Shown: positions 41,874 to 54,842 of the stretch, piece after piece
Layout of the letters: every line of letters begins with the position of its first letter
Position numbering within the stretch: position 1 is the stretch's first letter
Assembly (NCBI RefSeq): GCF_016863655.1
Contig: NZ_BOPH01000108.1
Span: 1 to 64,000 of the forward strand
Length of the DNA: 64,000 nt
From: Virgisporangium ochraceum
Lineage (GTDB): Bacteria > Actinomycetota > Actinomycetes > Mycobacteriales > Micromonosporaceae
Direction of reading: 5' to 3'
Notes under the pieces: generated by a model
Seen by the model: the letters and a program-made list of their open reading frames with translations, nothing else
Databases searched by the model: none
Told to the model about the DNA's origin: nothing
Made by a program: the position numbers and the translations under genes

Positions 41874-44800
41874 CGGGCCTCCAGTCGGGCGCGCACGGCG
41901 TCCCAGACGCGTTTGAGGATGTCGGGCCGGGTCATCTCGTCGTGGGCGCACGGCAGGCGCGTCTCGAGGACCTGGCCGGAGACGCGGCCCCGCCACCGTG
42001 CGGGGGTGACCCGGTCGGCCGGGTCGTTGCGGTCGGCCACCATCAGGAGCAGGTCGCCGTCGACGCGGCCGAACTCGTGGGTCCAGGCCAGCATCCGGTT
42101 GTCGCGGATCACCGCGGCCACATGGGCGGCGTCGTACCCCGAGGCGTCCAGGCGCCCCATCGCCTGGCGTACCAGGCGGTCCGGGTCCACCGGACGCGGC
42201 ACGGTCGCCCGGTCGGGCGGTGCCGCGTCGAGCACGACCAGCGCGCCGACCCGCTCGCCCGCGGCCTGCAGCTGCCGGGCCATCTCGTGCGCCACGAGCC
42301 CACCGAACGACCAGCCGAGCAGGTGGTACGGGCCGGTCGGCTGCACGGTCCGGATCCGGTCGAGGTACGCGGCGGCCATCGACGCCAACGACCCCGGCCG
42401 CGCACCGGTGCCGTCGAGGCCGGCGGCCTGCAACCCGTACAGCGGCAGGTCGGCCGGTGTGACCCGGGCCAGCGGGGTGTAGCACCAGCCCAGTCCGCCG
42501 GCGGGGTGCACGCAGAACAGCGCGGGTCGGGTGCCGCGGCGCCGGATCGGCAGCAGGGGTTCGAAGGCCGGTGCCGAATGCAGCCGGACGACCAGGTCGG
42601 CCACGGTAGGCGCCTCGAACACCAGCGACACCGAGGCCGGCCAGCCCCGCGCCCGCAGCTCCGACACCACGGAGACCGCCAGCAGCGAGTGCCCGCCGAG
42701 CTCGAAGAAGTTGTCGTCCACCCCCACCGAGGGCAGGCCGAGCGCTTCGGCGAGGACCCCACACAGCACCTCCTCGGTCCACGTCGACGGCGCCCGTCCG
42801 GTCGCGGCGTGGGTGGGGCGGGGCAGGGCGCGGACGTCGAGCTTCCCGTTGGACGTCACCGGCACCTCGTCGAGGACCATCACCGTGGCGGGCACGAGGT
42901 GGTCGGGCAGGATGCTGGCCACCCGCGCCCGCAGCGCCGACGGGTCCGGCCGGACGCCGGCCAGCCTCGGGACGACGTACGCGGCCAGCCGGCGGTCGCC
43001 GGGGCGGTCCTCGCGCGCCACCACCACGGCGCGCCGGACGGTCGGCTCGGCGGCCAGCACGGCCTCCACCTCGGCCGGCTCGACCCGGTAGCCCCGGATC
43101 TTCACCTGCCCGTCGGCGCGGCCGCGGTACTCCAGCTCGCCGTCCCCGGTCCAGCGGGCGCGGTCACCGGTGCGGTACATGCGGCCTCCGGGCGCGCCCC
43201 ACGGGCACGCCACGAACCGTTGCGCGGTCAGGTCGGGCCGTCCGAGGTAGCCGCGGGCCACCTGGACGCCCGCGACGTAGAGGTCGCCGTCGATGCCGGG
43301 TGCGACCGGTCGCAGCGCGGCGTCGAGGACGTACACGCGGGTGTTCGGCAGCGGACGCCCGATCGGCACCGGCCCGTCGCCGACCGCCCGGCCGGGTCCG
43401 ACGACGTGGTGGGTGCAGGCCGCCGTGGTCTCGGTCGGACCGTAGCTGTTGACGACCGTCACGTCCGGGTGGCGGTCGCGCCACTCGCGCAGGGCGGCAC
43501 CGGTCAGCGGCTCGCCGCCCAGCACGAGCCGCCCACCGGGTACGACCGCGCCGGGCAGGACGCCGAGGCGGGGAAGGTGGCTCGGGGTCGCCTTGAGAAA
43601 CGTGGACCCGCCGCCGCGCTCGTCCAGCGGGGCGAGGTCGACGCGGCCGCCGGCGACGAGCGTGCCGAGCAGCGTCACCACGCTGAGGTCGAACGAGAAC
43701 GAGGTGTGCAGCAACGAACGCCCAGCGAGCTCCGGGTACGCCCGCCGGCAGTGGGACAGGTAGTTGACCAGACCCGCGTGGCGGACGACGACGCCCTTGG
43801 GCCCGCCGGACGTGCCGGACGTGTAGATGACGTACACCGGATGCCCGGGCCGCAACGGCGACCGGCGGTCGGCGTCGGTGAGACCGCCCGCGCCGTTCGC
43901 CGGGTCGCGCGCGGGGCCGGCCGCGTCGGGGGTCAGGAACGGCACACCGGGAACCGACGGTATGTCCACTGTGGACACCGCCAGCGCCGGGCGGGCGTCG
44001 CGCAGGATGTGCCGCACCCGGTCGGCCGGGCCGTCCGGGTCCACGGGCAGGTACGCGCCGCCGGCCTTGACGACGGCGAGCACGGCGACCACCAGGTCGA
44101 CCGACGGCCGCAGGAGGACACCGACCACCGATTCCGGCCCGACGCCGCGCCGCACCAGCACGCGGGCCAGCCGGTTCGCCCGCTCGTCGAGGGCGGCGTA
44201 GGTCAGGGATCCGACCGCCGCGGCGTCGGGTGTCCGTCGGACCTGCTCCTCGAACAGGTCCGGCAGCGTGCGCGGTGGCACCGGGCGGGCGGTGCCGTTC
44301 CAGTCGACCAGCACGCGGCGGCGGGTCGACGCCGGCAGCGGGTCGAGGCGCCGCAACGGTTCGTCCGGACGCCGGACCAGTTCGGCGAGCAGGTGCCGGA
44401 AACCTTCGTGGTGGCGGTCCAGGTCGGGTTCGCCGTACACGTCCGGGCCCGCGTAGGTGTCCAGGCGCAGCCGGCCCGGTACCGGGCCGACGAAGGCGGT
44501 GAACGCGAGGTCGTCGACGGGACCGGTCGACAGGACGCGCACCGTACCCGGGCTGGCGCCGAACATCAGCGTGCCGGGCGTCGGCAGCACGTTGACGCGC
44601 GGGCCGAACAGCCGCGTACGCGGGTCGTGGCCGCGCAGGTCGCGCCGCAACTCCTCGCACCGGTACCGCTGGTGGGCGATCGTCCGCCGCACCTCCCCCG
44701 ACACGGTCCGCACGATCTCGGCGAACGGCGCGCGGCCGTCGATGCCGACCCCGATCGGCAGCACGTTCGTCATCATCGTCGGCACGGCGCGGGCCAGCGC

Positions 44801-45637
44801 GCCCGTGCGACCGGTCACGGTGAGACCCAGGTGCGCGTAGCCCGGCTCGCCGACGTACACCGCGGCGGCCGCGACGAGGAGCCCACCGACCGAGGTCCGC
44901 AGCGACCGGGCCACCGACCGGATCCGCGCCTGCTCCTCCGCGTCCAGGTGCGAGGTGCGGCGCAGCACCCGGGTGGAGACCCGCGGCGGCCGGTCGGACA
45001 GCCCGGTGACGGCGGGCCGGCCGGTGAGCCGGTCGAGCCAGAAGGCGCGGTCGGCGTCGAACGCCGCCGACCCGCGGTACCGCCGCTCCTCGGCCAGCAG
45101 GTCCGCCAGCCCGCCGAACGGGCCCGGGCCCGGCGACCGCCCGTGTAGCAGCGCCGTGTAGGTCTCGGCCACCCGGGCGGCGAGCAGCGCCACACTGTAG
45201 CCGTCGACGACGATGTGATGCCCGCGCGTGTAGAAGCGGTAGGACGCGGCGCCCACGCGCAGCAGCGCGAAACCGAGCAGGCGGTCGGTCGTCGGGTCCA
45301 GCGGGCGGGCGAGGTCGGCCGCCATCCACCGCGTCGAGGCCGCACCGGGATCCGGGGTGCCGGTGAGGTCGTGGACCGCGTGGTCCCAGGTGTCGCCGTC
45401 CGCCATCACCTGACGCGGGCCGGCCGACGTGTCGAGAAAGCGCGTGCGCAGGCAGTCGGCCTCCGACACCACGCCGCGCAGCGCCCGCTCGAACAGCGCC
45501 TCGTCGACCGGTCCGTCGATGTCGATGACCTGCGCCAGGTTGTACGTCGGGCTGGTCGGCGCCATCCGCTGGCCGAGCCAGACCCCCGTCTGCGCCACCG
45601 ACAACGGCAGCCGACGTTTGTCCACAGTGGACTCCAC
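41870..45637 (-). CDS. Single-module non-ribosomal peptide synthetase (C-A-T-TE)
   Basis: A 1255-residue synthetase. GTG 45637 follows GGAGGAGGAG. The condensation domain (about 8-430) has intact HHIVVDG with H140-H141 and D145. The adenylation domain (about 455-935) has [11 protein letters not shown] at 606-616. Reading the specificity positions gives approximately D-L-V-K-V-G-S-A-A-K, closest in type to Asp/Asn codes but not a match. The carrier domain has Ser985 in LGGHSLLAV. The thioesterase has Ser1111 in GWSFGG and a C-terminal His in CAHDEM. An N-terminal C domain with no upstream module suggests acyl-starter condensation or a partner in trans. Confidence 0.93.
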   Translation of the reverse strand: MESTVDKRRLPLSVAQTGVWLGQRMAPTSPTYNLAQVIDIDGPVDEALFERALRGVVSEADCLRTRFLDTSAGPRQVMADGDTWDHAVHDLTGTPDPGAASTRWMAADLARPLDPTTDRLLGFALLRVGAASYRFYTRGHHIVVDGYSVALLAARVAETYTALLHGRSPGPGPFGGLADLLAEERRYRGSAAFDADRAFWLDRLTGRPAVTGLSDRPPRVSTRVLRRTSHLDAEEQARIRSVARSLRTSVGGLLVAAAAVYVGEPGYAHLGLTVTGRTGALARAVPTMMTNVLPIGVGIDGRAPFAEIVRTVSGEVRRTIAHQRYRCEELRRDLRGHDPRTRLFGPRVNVLPTPGTLMFGASPGTVRVLSTGPVDDLAFTAFVGPVPGRLRLDTYAGPDVYGEPDLDRHHEGFRHLLAELVRRPDEPLRRLDPLPASTRRRVLVDWNGTARPVPPRTLPDLFEEQVRRTPDAAAVGSLTYAALDERANRLARVLVRRGVGPESVVGVLLRPSVDLVVAVLAVVKAGGAYLPVDPDGPADRVRHILRDARPALAVSTVDIPSVPGVPFLTPDAAGPARDPANGAGGLTDADRRSPLRPGHPVYVIYTSGTSGGPKGVVVRHAGLVNYLSHCRRAYPELAGRSLLHTSFSFDLSVVTLLGTLVAGGRVDLAPLDERGGGSTFLKATPSHLPRLGVLPGAVVPGGRLVLGGEPLTGAALREWRDRHPDVTVVNSYGPTETTAACTHHVVGPGRAVGDGPVPIGRPLPNTRVYVLDAALRPVAPGIDGDLYVAGVQVARGYLGRPDLTAQRFVACPWGAPGGRMYRTGDRARWTGDGELEYRGRADGQVKIRGYRVEPAEVEAVLAAEPTVRRAVVVAREDRPGDRRLAAYVVPRLAGVRPDPSALRARVASILPDHLVPATVMVLDEVPVTSNGKLDVRALPRPTHAATGRAPSTWTEEVLCGVLAEALGLPSVGVDDNFFELGGHSLLAVSVVSELRARGWPASVSLVFEAPTVADLVVRLHSAPAFEPLLPIRRRGTRPALFCVHPAGGLGWCYTPLARVTPADLPLYGLQAAGLDGTGARPGSLASMAAAYLDRIRTVQPTGPYHLLGWSFGGLVAHEMARQLQAAGERVGALVVLDAAPPDRATVPRPVDPDRLVRQAMGRLDASGYDAAHVAAVIRDNRMLAWTHEFGRVDGDLLLMVADRNDPADRVTPARWRGRVSGQVLETRLPCAHDEMTRPDILKRVWDAVRARLEAR
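43964..43976. repeat. Iterated palindrome, site 8 (GTCCAC-T-GTGGAC)
   Basis: In the NRPS adenylation domain; Ser-Thr-Val-Asp, Thr ACA. Confidence 0.85.
45620..45632. repeat. Iterated palindrome, site 9 (GTCCAC-A-GTGGAC)
   Basis: Codons 3-6 of the NRPS, read as Ser-Thr-Val-Asp with Thr ACT. Confidence 0.85.
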
Positions 45638-45765
45638 GTGGTCTCCTCCTCCGCGACCGTCGTCGCTCGCGCAGGTGGTGTGCCACGGTCGTTCCGGGGG
45701 CCGGTTCCGTTGGGACCCCGACAGTGGCCAGCCGGTCTCCGGTGCGAGACTCGGTGGTGGCAGGC

Positions 45766-45790
45766 CACCGGACAGCACCGGACAGGACAG
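45766..45790. repeat. Tandem decamer CACCGGACAG before the second STAND regulator
   Basis: Two exact copies of CACCGGACAG (45766-45775, 45776-45785) and a half copy GACAG follow each other, 16 bases before the GTG start of the regulator. The 168-base gap is shared with the divergent NRPS. Possible regulator binding site. Confidence 0.5.
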
Positions 45791-45805
45791 GATGGGGGCC
45801 CAACG

Positions 45806-48172
45806 GTGACGTCACAGGAGCTCCTGGTCGCGTTCTGCGGCGACCTCCGGCAGCTGTGGAAGTACGCGGGCGGCCCGAGCCTGCGGTCGCTCGCCCCGGA
45901 GGTGGGGCTGAGCAAGAGCCAGCTCGGCGCGATCCTCGCCGGCGAGGTGCGGCGGCCGCCGGACTGGCGGGTGGTGCACGGGCTCGTGTCGGCGATGGCG
46001 CGGTTCGCCGGTAGCCGCGGCCGGACGGTCGCCGGGGTGGGCGCGGCCGCCGGCGGCGGCCTCGAGGAGCACTGGCGGCACCGGCACACCACCGTCGAGC
46101 GCGCGTTCACGGGCCCGGAGCCGGTCCTGCAGCCGGCCCCGGAACCTCTACCGGAGCCGGTTCCCGTAACGCGGACGCCGGCACCGCCGGGCGCCGGGCT
46201 GCCGCCGCCCGCTGCGGGCTTCGCCGGCCGGCGCGAGGAGCTCGCCGCGCTCGACGGGTTGCTCTCCACCGACGGCGCGGGAACGCGGATCGCCGTCGTG
46301 TCGGGTACGGCCGGCATCGGCAAGACCACGCTCGCGGTCCACTGGGCGCACCGCGTGGCCCACCACTTCCCCGACGGCGTCCGGTACGTGAACCTGCGCG
46401 GGTTCGACCCCTCCGGGTCCACAATGGACATTCGCGAGGCGGTCCGGACGCTCCTCGACGCGCTCGGCGTCCCCGGATCCCGCATCCCGCCGGGGCTGCC
46501 CGCGCAGACCGCGTTGTACCGCGGCGTCCTCGCGACGCGGCGGGTACTGCTCGTCCTCGACAACGCCCGTGACCCGGGCCAGGTGCGCGGCCTGCTGCCC
46601 GGGCCGGGCGACAGCGTCGTGGTCGTCACCAGCCGCACCACGCTGCTGCCGTTGATCGTCGTGGAGGGCGCGGTTCCGGTGGTGCTCACCCTGCTCACCC
46701 CCGGCGAGGCGCGGGACCTGCTCGCCCGGCGGCTCGGCGACGAGCGGGTCGCCGGCGAGGAGCGGGCGGCGCGGGAGGTCGCCGTCCGCTGCGCCCACCT
46801 GCCGCTGGCCCTCGCGGTCGCAGCGGCAAGGGTCGCCACCCGGCGGGTCTACACGCTGGCCGCGCTCGCCGCGGACCTCGCCGACGGCTCCATGGACAGC
46901 CTCGCCAGCGACGACCCGCACACCGACGTCCGAGCCGTGTTCTCCTGGTCCTACGCCGCGCTGAGCGACGGCGCCGCCCGACTGTTCCGGCTGCTGGCCC
47001 TGCATCCGGGCCCCACGCTCGGCCGTGCCGCCGCCGCGAGCCTGTCGGGCCGGCCGCCGGCGGAGGTGCGCCGGCTGCTCGACGAGCTGACCGACGCGCA
47101 CCTCGTGGTCGAGACGGCACCGGCGCGTTACGCGCTGCACGACCTGATGCGCGCCTACGCGGCCGAGCTGAGCGGGCGGTCCGACGATCCGGCCGGGGCC
47201 CTCGACCGGCTCCGCGGGCACTACCTGCACTCGGCCGCGACCGCGGTCGTCGCGCTCGACGCACGGCGACCGCGGATCGACCTGGAACCGGCCCGTCCCG
47301 GGGTGGTCGTCGACGTGGTCGCCGACCACGACGCCGCGATGGACTGGTTCGCCGTCGAGCTGCCCGCGCTCATGGCCATCGCCGGCACCCCGGGCGGCGC
47401 CGCGCGCACCTGGATGCTGGCCACCGTCGTCCAGCCGTACCTCGACCGGCGCGGCCGGTGGGCCGACCTCATCGCGCTCAACGAGCTCGCCGCGCGGGAG
47501 GCCGTCCGGCTCGGCGATCCCGCCGCGCTGGCGCACGCGCACCTGGGACTCGGGCTCGGCCACTACCGGTCCGGCGACGCCGCGACGGCCGGACCGCTCT
47601 ACGAGAGCGCCGCCGAACGGTTCCTGGAGGCCGGCGACCGGGTCAACGCGGCGCGCTCCTACATCAGCCTGTCCTCACTCCGCGACCCGCCCGGGCGGCC
47701 GGGTCGCGGGCTTCGGCACGCCCGGCGCGGCTACGAGCTGTACCGCGACGCCGGCGACCCGCGACAGGCCAGCGCGTTGAACGCGATCGGCTGGCTGTAC
47801 GCACTGGCGGGCGAGTACGGGGCCACCCTGGAGCACAGCGGCCGGGCGCTGGCGATGCACCGGGAGAGCGGCGACCGCATCGGCGAGGCGGCCGCCTGGG
47901 ACAGCGTCGGCTACGCCCACCACCACCTCGGCCGGCACGACGAGGCGATCGCCTGCTACCGCGGGGCGTTGGGCCGGTTGCGCGACCTCGGCTTCCGCTA
48001 CCACGAGGCGGAGGTGCTCACCCACCTCGGCGACACCCACCGGGCCGCGGGCGACCCGGACGCCGCCCGGCCCTGTTGGGAGGAGGCGTTGACGATCCTC
48101 GACGAGCTGGCACATCCCGACGCCGACGCCGTGCGCGGGCGGCTCACCACTGGAGGGTCTGCTCCTCGGTGA
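45806..48172 (+). CDS. HTH / NB-ARC / TPR regulator, divergent from the NRPS
   Basis: A 788-residue STAND regulator. An N-terminal DNA-binding region ([33 protein letters not shown], about 25-58) and a Pro-rich linker precede the P-loop GTAGIGKT (167-174), VLLVLDNA as Walker B, and C-terminal TPRs. The NB-ARC core is very like that of the protein at 8-2380 ([17 protein letters not shown] shared). GTG 45806 is chosen because the upstream frame runs antisense through the NRPS. It is a probable pathway regulator of the NRPS. Confidence 0.88.
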   Translation: MTSQELLVAFCGDLRQLWKYAGGPSLRSLAPEVGLSKSQLGAILAGEVRRPPDWRVVHGLVSAMARFAGSRGRTVAGVGAAAGGGLEEHWRHRHTTVERAFTGPEPVLQPAPEPLPEPVPVTRTPAPPGAGLPPPAAGFAGRREELAALDGLLSTDGAGTRIAVVSGTAGIGKTTLAVHWAHRVAHHFPDGVRYVNLRGFDPSGSTMDIREAVRTLLDALGVPGSRIPPGLPAQTALYRGVLATRRVLLVLDNARDPGQVRGLLPGPGDSVVVVTSRTTLLPLIVVEGAVPVVLTLLTPGEARDLLARRLGDERVAGEERAAREVAVRCAHLPLALAVAAARVATRRVYTLAALAADLADGSMDSLASDDPHTDVRAVFSWSYAALSDGAARLFRLLALHPGPTLGRAAAASLSGRPPAEVRRLLDELTDAHLVVETAPARYALHDLMRAYAAELSGRSDDPAGALDRLRGHYLHSAATAVVALDARRPRIDLEPARPGVVVDVVADHDAAMDWFAVELPALMAIAGTPGGAARTWMLATVVQPYLDRRGRWADLIALNELAAREAVRLGDPAALAHAHLGLGLGHYRSGDAATAGPLYESAAERFLEAGDRVNAARSYISLSSLRDPPGRPGRGLRHARRGYELYRDAGDPRQASALNAIGWLYALAGEYGATLEHSGRALAMHRESGDRIGEAAAWDSVGYAHHHLGRHDEAIACYRGALGRLRDLGFRYHEAEVLTHLGDTHRAAGDPDAARPCWEEALTILDELAHPDADAVRGRLTTGGSAPR

Positions 48173-48272
48173 ACTCGAGGATGCCGTCGAGCCCGAACTC
48201 CCGTCCGATCCCCGACCGGGCGAGCACATCCTGATCGACGCCGAGCCGTACCGGGCACTGGCCCGGCACCAC
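48144..48272 (-). CDS. Possible 42-residue peptide ORF
   Basis: A small open frame from GTG 48272 to TGA 48144. It reads MVPGQCPVRLG through [12 protein letters not shown] and ends TLQW. Third codon positions are mostly G/C, as in real genes. It fills the 110-base gap between the convergent P-type ATPase stop and the STAND regulator, and overlaps the last 29 bases of the latter antisense. GGTGAG lies eight bases before the start. No family is recognised; it could be a real small protein, a gene remnant or chance. Confidence 0.3.
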   Translation of the reverse strand: MVPGQCPVRLGVDQDVLARSGIGREFGLDGILEFTEEQTLQW

Positions 48273-48282
48273 CGTGGGGAGC

Positions 48283-51018
<2,736 letters not shown>

Positions 51019-51039
51019 TCCCTCTCTATACCGGACGCG

Positions 51040-51963
51040 TCAACACCCGTCGGTACGGTGCTCGATCGCCCGGATCACCGCCACCATGTCGCTGCCGTGC
51101 AGACCCATCCCCCGGGTCTCGGCGAACAGCGCGTGGCAGACGTCCAGCAGCGGCGAGGCGATGCCCGCCTCGCGCGCGGCCGCGGCGATCAACGCGTTGT
51201 TCTTCAGGACGTCGGTGATCGAGGCCTGCACGTCGAAGTCGTCGGTGACGAGCTTGTGTGCCTTGTTCCGGGAGACGTCGCTGGCCATCGGGCCCGCGTC
51301 GAGCACCTGCCGGAAGCGGGCCAGGTCGATGCCGTGCCGCTCGGCGAAGTGGGTCGCCTCGGCCAGGCCGGTGACCATCGTGATGAGGAACAGGTTCACC
51401 GCGAGCTTCATCAGCAGCCCACCCGGCACCGGGCCGCAGTCGGTCGTGGCGCGGCACATCGGTGTCACCAGTGGACGGACGAGGTCGACGTCGGCGGGAT
51501 CGCCGGCCAGCATCGCCACGAGGTCGCCGGACTCGGCCGGCAGCCGCGACCCGGACACCGGCGCCTCCACGTACCGCCCGCCGGCCGCCCGCACCACGCC
51601 GTCGAGGTGTCGCGAGTACCCGGGCGCCACCGTCGCGGTGTTGACCAGCACGCGGCCGGTCAGGTCGCCGGCCCGGGCGAGCACCGCGTCGAACGCCGCC
51701 TCGTCGGCGAGCATCGCGAACACGACACCGGCGCCCGCGAACACCTCGGCCGGGGTCGCGGCGACCCGCGCGCCGGCCGCCCGCACGGGTTCCGCGCGCG
51801 CGGCCGACCGGTTCTATACCACCAGCGGCGTCCCCGCGCGGGCGAGGTTGACCGCCATGGGCTGGCCCATGACACCGAGACCGAGGAAACCCACCAGCAC
51901 CCGGTCATCGTCGCCAGGCGCCCGGACCCGGTCCAGGTCCAATCCCGCCGGATTGGTTCGCAT
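51040..51963 (-). pseudogene. 3-Hydroxyisobutyrate-dehydrogenase-like gene with in-frame amber codon
   Basis: The frame from ATG 51963 encodes the Rossmann start [28 protein letters not shown], then TAG at codon 50 (51816-51814), then in the same frame [29 protein letters not shown] and the rest of a normal beta-hydroxyacid dehydrogenase ([25 protein letters not shown] with the catalytic Lys). Relatives usually have Trp or Tyr at this point, so TGG to TAG is the simplest change. Without readthrough, a restart at GTG 51786 would lack the first strand of the NAD site. A base-call error cannot be excluded. Confidence 0.8.
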
Positions 51964-51965
51964 TC

Positions 51966-52580
51966 ATGGTTCACAATGGGTGGGTGGCTTTCGTCTGGTT
52001 GGTGGGCGCGGTGGTCCTGGCGGCCGCGGCAGGACTCCTCGAGGCGCACCGGTCGCTGCCGCTCGTCTACGTCGGGATCGCCCTCGGCCTCGCCGCCGTG
52101 TTCGCCCACGTGGTCGCGGCCGTCTGGCCGGGGCACGGCCCGTCGAACCGCGTACTGGTGACGCGCGGCGTGCTGGGCCTGGTGGTCGGCGTGCTCGGGT
52201 TCGGGTTCGGGGGCGGCTACGCCACCAACCACCTCAACTGGTTCGGCGACCGGGTCGTCGCACAGGTGACCGACAGCCGCACCAGGTGCGGCGTCAACGA
52301 TCCCCGCTGCGGCCTGTCGTACCGCGTCTCGTACGAGGGCCGCGACCTCGGCTGGGTGTCCGCGTCGTGCGGTGGACCGATCGACGGCCGGATCGCCGTC
52401 GATGTCGACCCGCTCGGTTGGGTGTCACCGTCCTCAGTGGACTGCGGTGACCCGCAGACCTCGGCCCGGTGGGTCACCGGGGCGTGGCTTACCGGCGTGG
52501 CCGCCCTCGCGGTGTTGATCCTCGGTAGCCTCGCGGTCGAACGCGTGCGCCTCAGGGCTGGTCAGGCGAGCCGTTCGTAG
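51966..52580 (+). CDS. Small membrane protein with an extracytoplasmic Cys-containing loop
   Basis: A 204-residue protein of four predicted helices (about 6-25, 31-52, 65-85, 172-192). The loop between helices 3 and 4 has four cysteines (TRCGVNDPRC, ASCGG, VDCGD) that could form two disulfides outside the cell. ATG 51966 is divergent from the broken dehydrogenase with two bases between the starts. No family recognised. Its end overlaps the convergent VOC gene by 19 bases. Confidence 0.65.
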   Translation: MVHNGWVAFVWLVGAVVLAAAAGLLEAHRSLPLVYVGIALGLAAVFAHVVAAVWPGHGPSNRVLVTRGVLGLVVGVLGFGFGGGYATNHLNWFGDRVVAQVTDSRTRCGVNDPRCGLSYRVSYEGRDLGWVSASCGGPIDGRIAVDVDPLGWVSPSSVDCGDPQTSARWVTGAWLTGVAALAVLILGSLAVERVRLRAGQASRS

Positions 52581-52897
52581 ACGACCAGCGGGTTGCCGCC
52601 CGGGTCGGTGACGACGGTGCGCCGCTCGTGCGGTCCGGTGACCGTCTCACCGGCCTTGCCGCCGACCGCGACCAGCGCGACCACCGTGGCCTCCAGGTCC
52701 GCGACCCCGATGCTCAGCATCGTGCGGCCCGCGACGGGTTGCTGCGTGGCGTCGGCGAGCCCGATGGTGACCGCGCCGTCGGTGACCGCGGCGTACCGGT
52801 CGCCGTCGCGGAACACCGTGGTGAGGCCGAGCGAGGTGTAGAACGCCAGCTGGGTCTGCACGTCGTTTGCGGGAACGATGATGTGACCGATCCTCAT
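52562..52897 (-). CDS. VOC-superfamily (glyoxalase-like) protein
   Basis: A 111-residue single-unit VOC protein: IVPANDVQTQLAFYTSLGLTTVFRDGDRYAAV and a closing TVVTDPGGNPLVVYERL with the metal-ligand Glu. It is the last gene of the LLM operon and shares a base with the LLM stop (TGATG). It may act on a ring-cleavage or epimerisable intermediate, or bind a product. Confidence 0.82.
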   Translation of the reverse strand: MRIGHIIVPANDVQTQLAFYTSLGLTTVFRDGDRYAAVTDGAVTIGLADATQQPVAGRTMLSIGVADLEATVVALVAVGGKAGETVTGPHERRTVVTDPGGNPLVVYERLA

Positions 52898-53877
52898 CAG
52901 CGGAACCTCGGCATGATCTCGCGGGCGAAGCGATCGACGATCTCGACGGAGCGCTCGATCGGCAGCCCCAGCCACTGGGCGCGGAAGACGAAGTGGTTGT
53001 AGCCGGCGGACGCGAAGTCCTGGATCTTCGCGGTGATGTCGTCGGGCGAGCCGAAGAACAGCGCCTTGTGCTTGATGCCCTCCCACTGCGACTCGAAGTA
53101 GTCCATGCCGTACTGGACGTACTCCCCGTACGAGCGGCGCGCGTGAGAGCCGGCGATCGCCCACGCGTCGTCGAAGGAGTCGGCCACGCACAGGTCGCGC
53201 TGGATCGGGAACGTGGCGTCGTCGTCGGAGAAGCCGGCGTCCTTGCGGTGGGCGCGGTAGTCGTTGAGGTTGCCGACGGCCCAGTTGCGGCGGACGTTCG
53301 ACGGCGCGAGCCAGGGCAGCCCGGAACGGGCGATGCGTTCGATGCCGATGGGACCGTTGGCGCCCACCCACACCGGCGGGTGCGGCTTCTGCGCCGGCAG
53401 CACGCTGCACCTCACGCCGTCGAGCGCGAAGTGCTGCCCGTGGTGGATGACCCGCTCGCCGGTCCACAGCTTGCGCATCACCTCCAGCGACTCGTTCATC
53501 CGCGAGACGCGCGTGCGGCGCTCGACCTGGAACGACCAGAACTCGTCCTCGCGGTAGCCCGACCCGATGCCGAGCACGAACCGCCCACCGGACATCTGGT
53601 CGATGGTGGCGATCTCCTCGGCCCAGTGCACCGGGTGGCCCAGCGGCAGGATGAGGATGCCCGTGCCCAGCAGCATGTCGCCGGAGTGGTCGATCAGCCT
53701 GCTGAGCAACGGCAACGGCTGCGGCGTCGACAGCGACGACAGGTAGTGGTGGATGCCGAAGACCGAGTCGTAGCCGAGGTCGCGGATGTGCTGGGTGAAC
53801 TCGACCAGCTCACCGGTGCGGCGCCCGATGTCGTCGCCCGGCTCGTACTGGTGGTCGAGGAGGATGCCGAACTTCAC
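52897..53877 (-). CDS. LLM-class F420-dependent oxidoreductase (D)
   Basis: A 326-residue luciferase-like TIM barrel. KFGILLDHQYEPGDD starts the barrel; IGSGYREDEFWSFQVE and PPVWVGANG are conserved LLM motifs. GTG 53877 overlaps the enoyl-CoA hydratase stop (GTGA). Same length as the proteins at 54843 and 57253. In F420-containing actinomycetes this class reduces or oxidises small organic substrates. Confidence 0.85.
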   Translation of the reverse strand: MKFGILLDHQYEPGDDIGRRTGELVEFTQHIRDLGYDSVFGIHHYLSSLSTPQPLPLLSRLIDHSGDMLLGTGILILPLGHPVHWAEEIATIDQMSGGRFVLGIGSGYREDEFWSFQVERRTRVSRMNESLEVMRKLWTGERVIHHGQHFALDGVRCSVLPAQKPHPPVWVGANGPIGIERIARSGLPWLAPSNVRRNWAVGNLNDYRAHRKDAGFSDDDATFPIQRDLCVADSFDDAWAIAGSHARRSYGEYVQYGMDYFESQWEGIKHKALFFGSPDDITAKIQDFASAGYNHFVFRAQWLGLPIERSVEIVDRFAREIMPRFR

Positions 53878-54830
53878 TCGCTCGAACGGCTCTCGCTGAG
53901 GCGGAAGTACGGCGCCACCAACCGGTCGCGGTCGGCCAGCGCCTGCGCGATGCCCTTCTCGCGCCGCTCCTTGAGGAAGTTCCAGTCACCCTCGTCGAAG
54001 CTGACGTTCGTCGCCCAGCCGTGGCCGACCCAGCCGGTCATCGCGCCGAGACCCTTGCCCCGCGCCTCCATCACGACCTGCATCATCGACTTGCCCATCA
54101 TCAGCGAGTCGAGCGGCATGACGGCGATCGCGTCGGCGTAGTCGTCGACCCACTTCTCCAGCTCGTCGAGGGGCACGACCTTGGTGACCAGACCCTTGCG
54201 CTCGCCCTCCTCGGCGCCGATCGCGCGCATGGTGAGCATGACGTCCTTCATGGTCGTCAGGCCCACCTTCTCGATCCAGTGGTACATGTCCTGCGGCGCC
54301 GGGCCGAGGTACCGGAACGCCGGGTGCGTGAACCGCGCGTTCGGCGCCGCGATCACGATGTCGGCCGACAGCGCGATCTGGAAGTGGCCGCCGTAGCAGT
54401 AGCCCTGTACCTGGCAGATGGTCGCCTTCAGCGACTCGATGATCGGACGGGTGAAGCCGGAGCTGAGCACGTTGCGGTCGGGCAGGATCCGCTGCCGCTG
54501 GGCGGGGCGCCTCTTCGTGCCGGCCTTGTAGCCGATGTAGTGGCCGAGCTCGGCCGCGTCGGCGCCGGTCCCGAAGTGCTTGCCCTCGCCCTTGAACACG
54601 ATGACCTTCACCCGGTCGTCGGCCTCGGCCTCACGGACGAGGTCGCCGATGCGCTCGAAGGCCGCCACCGGAATGGCGTTGAGCTTGTCGGGCCGGTCGA
54701 ACGTGATCGTGGCGACGTGCCGCTTCGCGTCGACGTCGTAGCGGACGTACCGCGCGAGGACCTCGGGGTCGACCTCCATGTTCTCGACGTCCCACTGGTT
54801 CTCGAGCAGTTCGGCTTCGGTCTTCTTCAT
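53874..54830 (-). CDS. Enoyl-CoA hydratase/isomerase family protein
   Basis: A 318-residue crotonase. GEGKHFGTGADAAELG and QGYCYGGHFQIALSADIVIAA supply the two oxyanion loops. The 40-residue N-terminal extension and a long insertion (KAGTKRRPAQRQRILPDRN) make it larger than the usual 260. It lies between two LLM genes and probably hydrates or hydrolyses an acyl-CoA formed by the nearby ligase. Confidence 0.86.
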   Translation of the reverse strand: MKKTEAELLENQWDVENMEVDPEVLARYVRYDVDAKRHVATITFDRPDKLNAIPVAAFERIGDLVREAEADDRVKVIVFKGEGKHFGTGADAAELGHYIGYKAGTKRRPAQRQRILPDRNVLSSGFTRPIIESLKATICQVQGYCYGGHFQIALSADIVIAAPNARFTHPAFRYLGPAPQDMYHWIEKVGLTTMKDVMLTMRAIGAEEGERKGLVTKVVPLDELEKWVDDYADAIAVMPLDSLMMGKSMMQVVMEARGKGLGAMTGWVGHGWATNVSFDEGDWNFLKERREKGIAQALADRDRLVAPYFRLSESRSSE

Positions 54831-54842
54831 CTCTAACCTCGA

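Noticed and set aside
41459-45148. 1229-codon open frame on + opposite the NRPS
   Set aside because: Gly/Arg/His-rich shadow of the NRPS; the minus strand has all NRPS motifs.
51814-51816. Amber codon read as pyrrolysine or programmed readthrough
   Set aside because: No pyrrolysine genes or readthrough context visible, and the position is a structural aromatic, not a known Pyl site. A nonsense mutation or base-call error is simpler.
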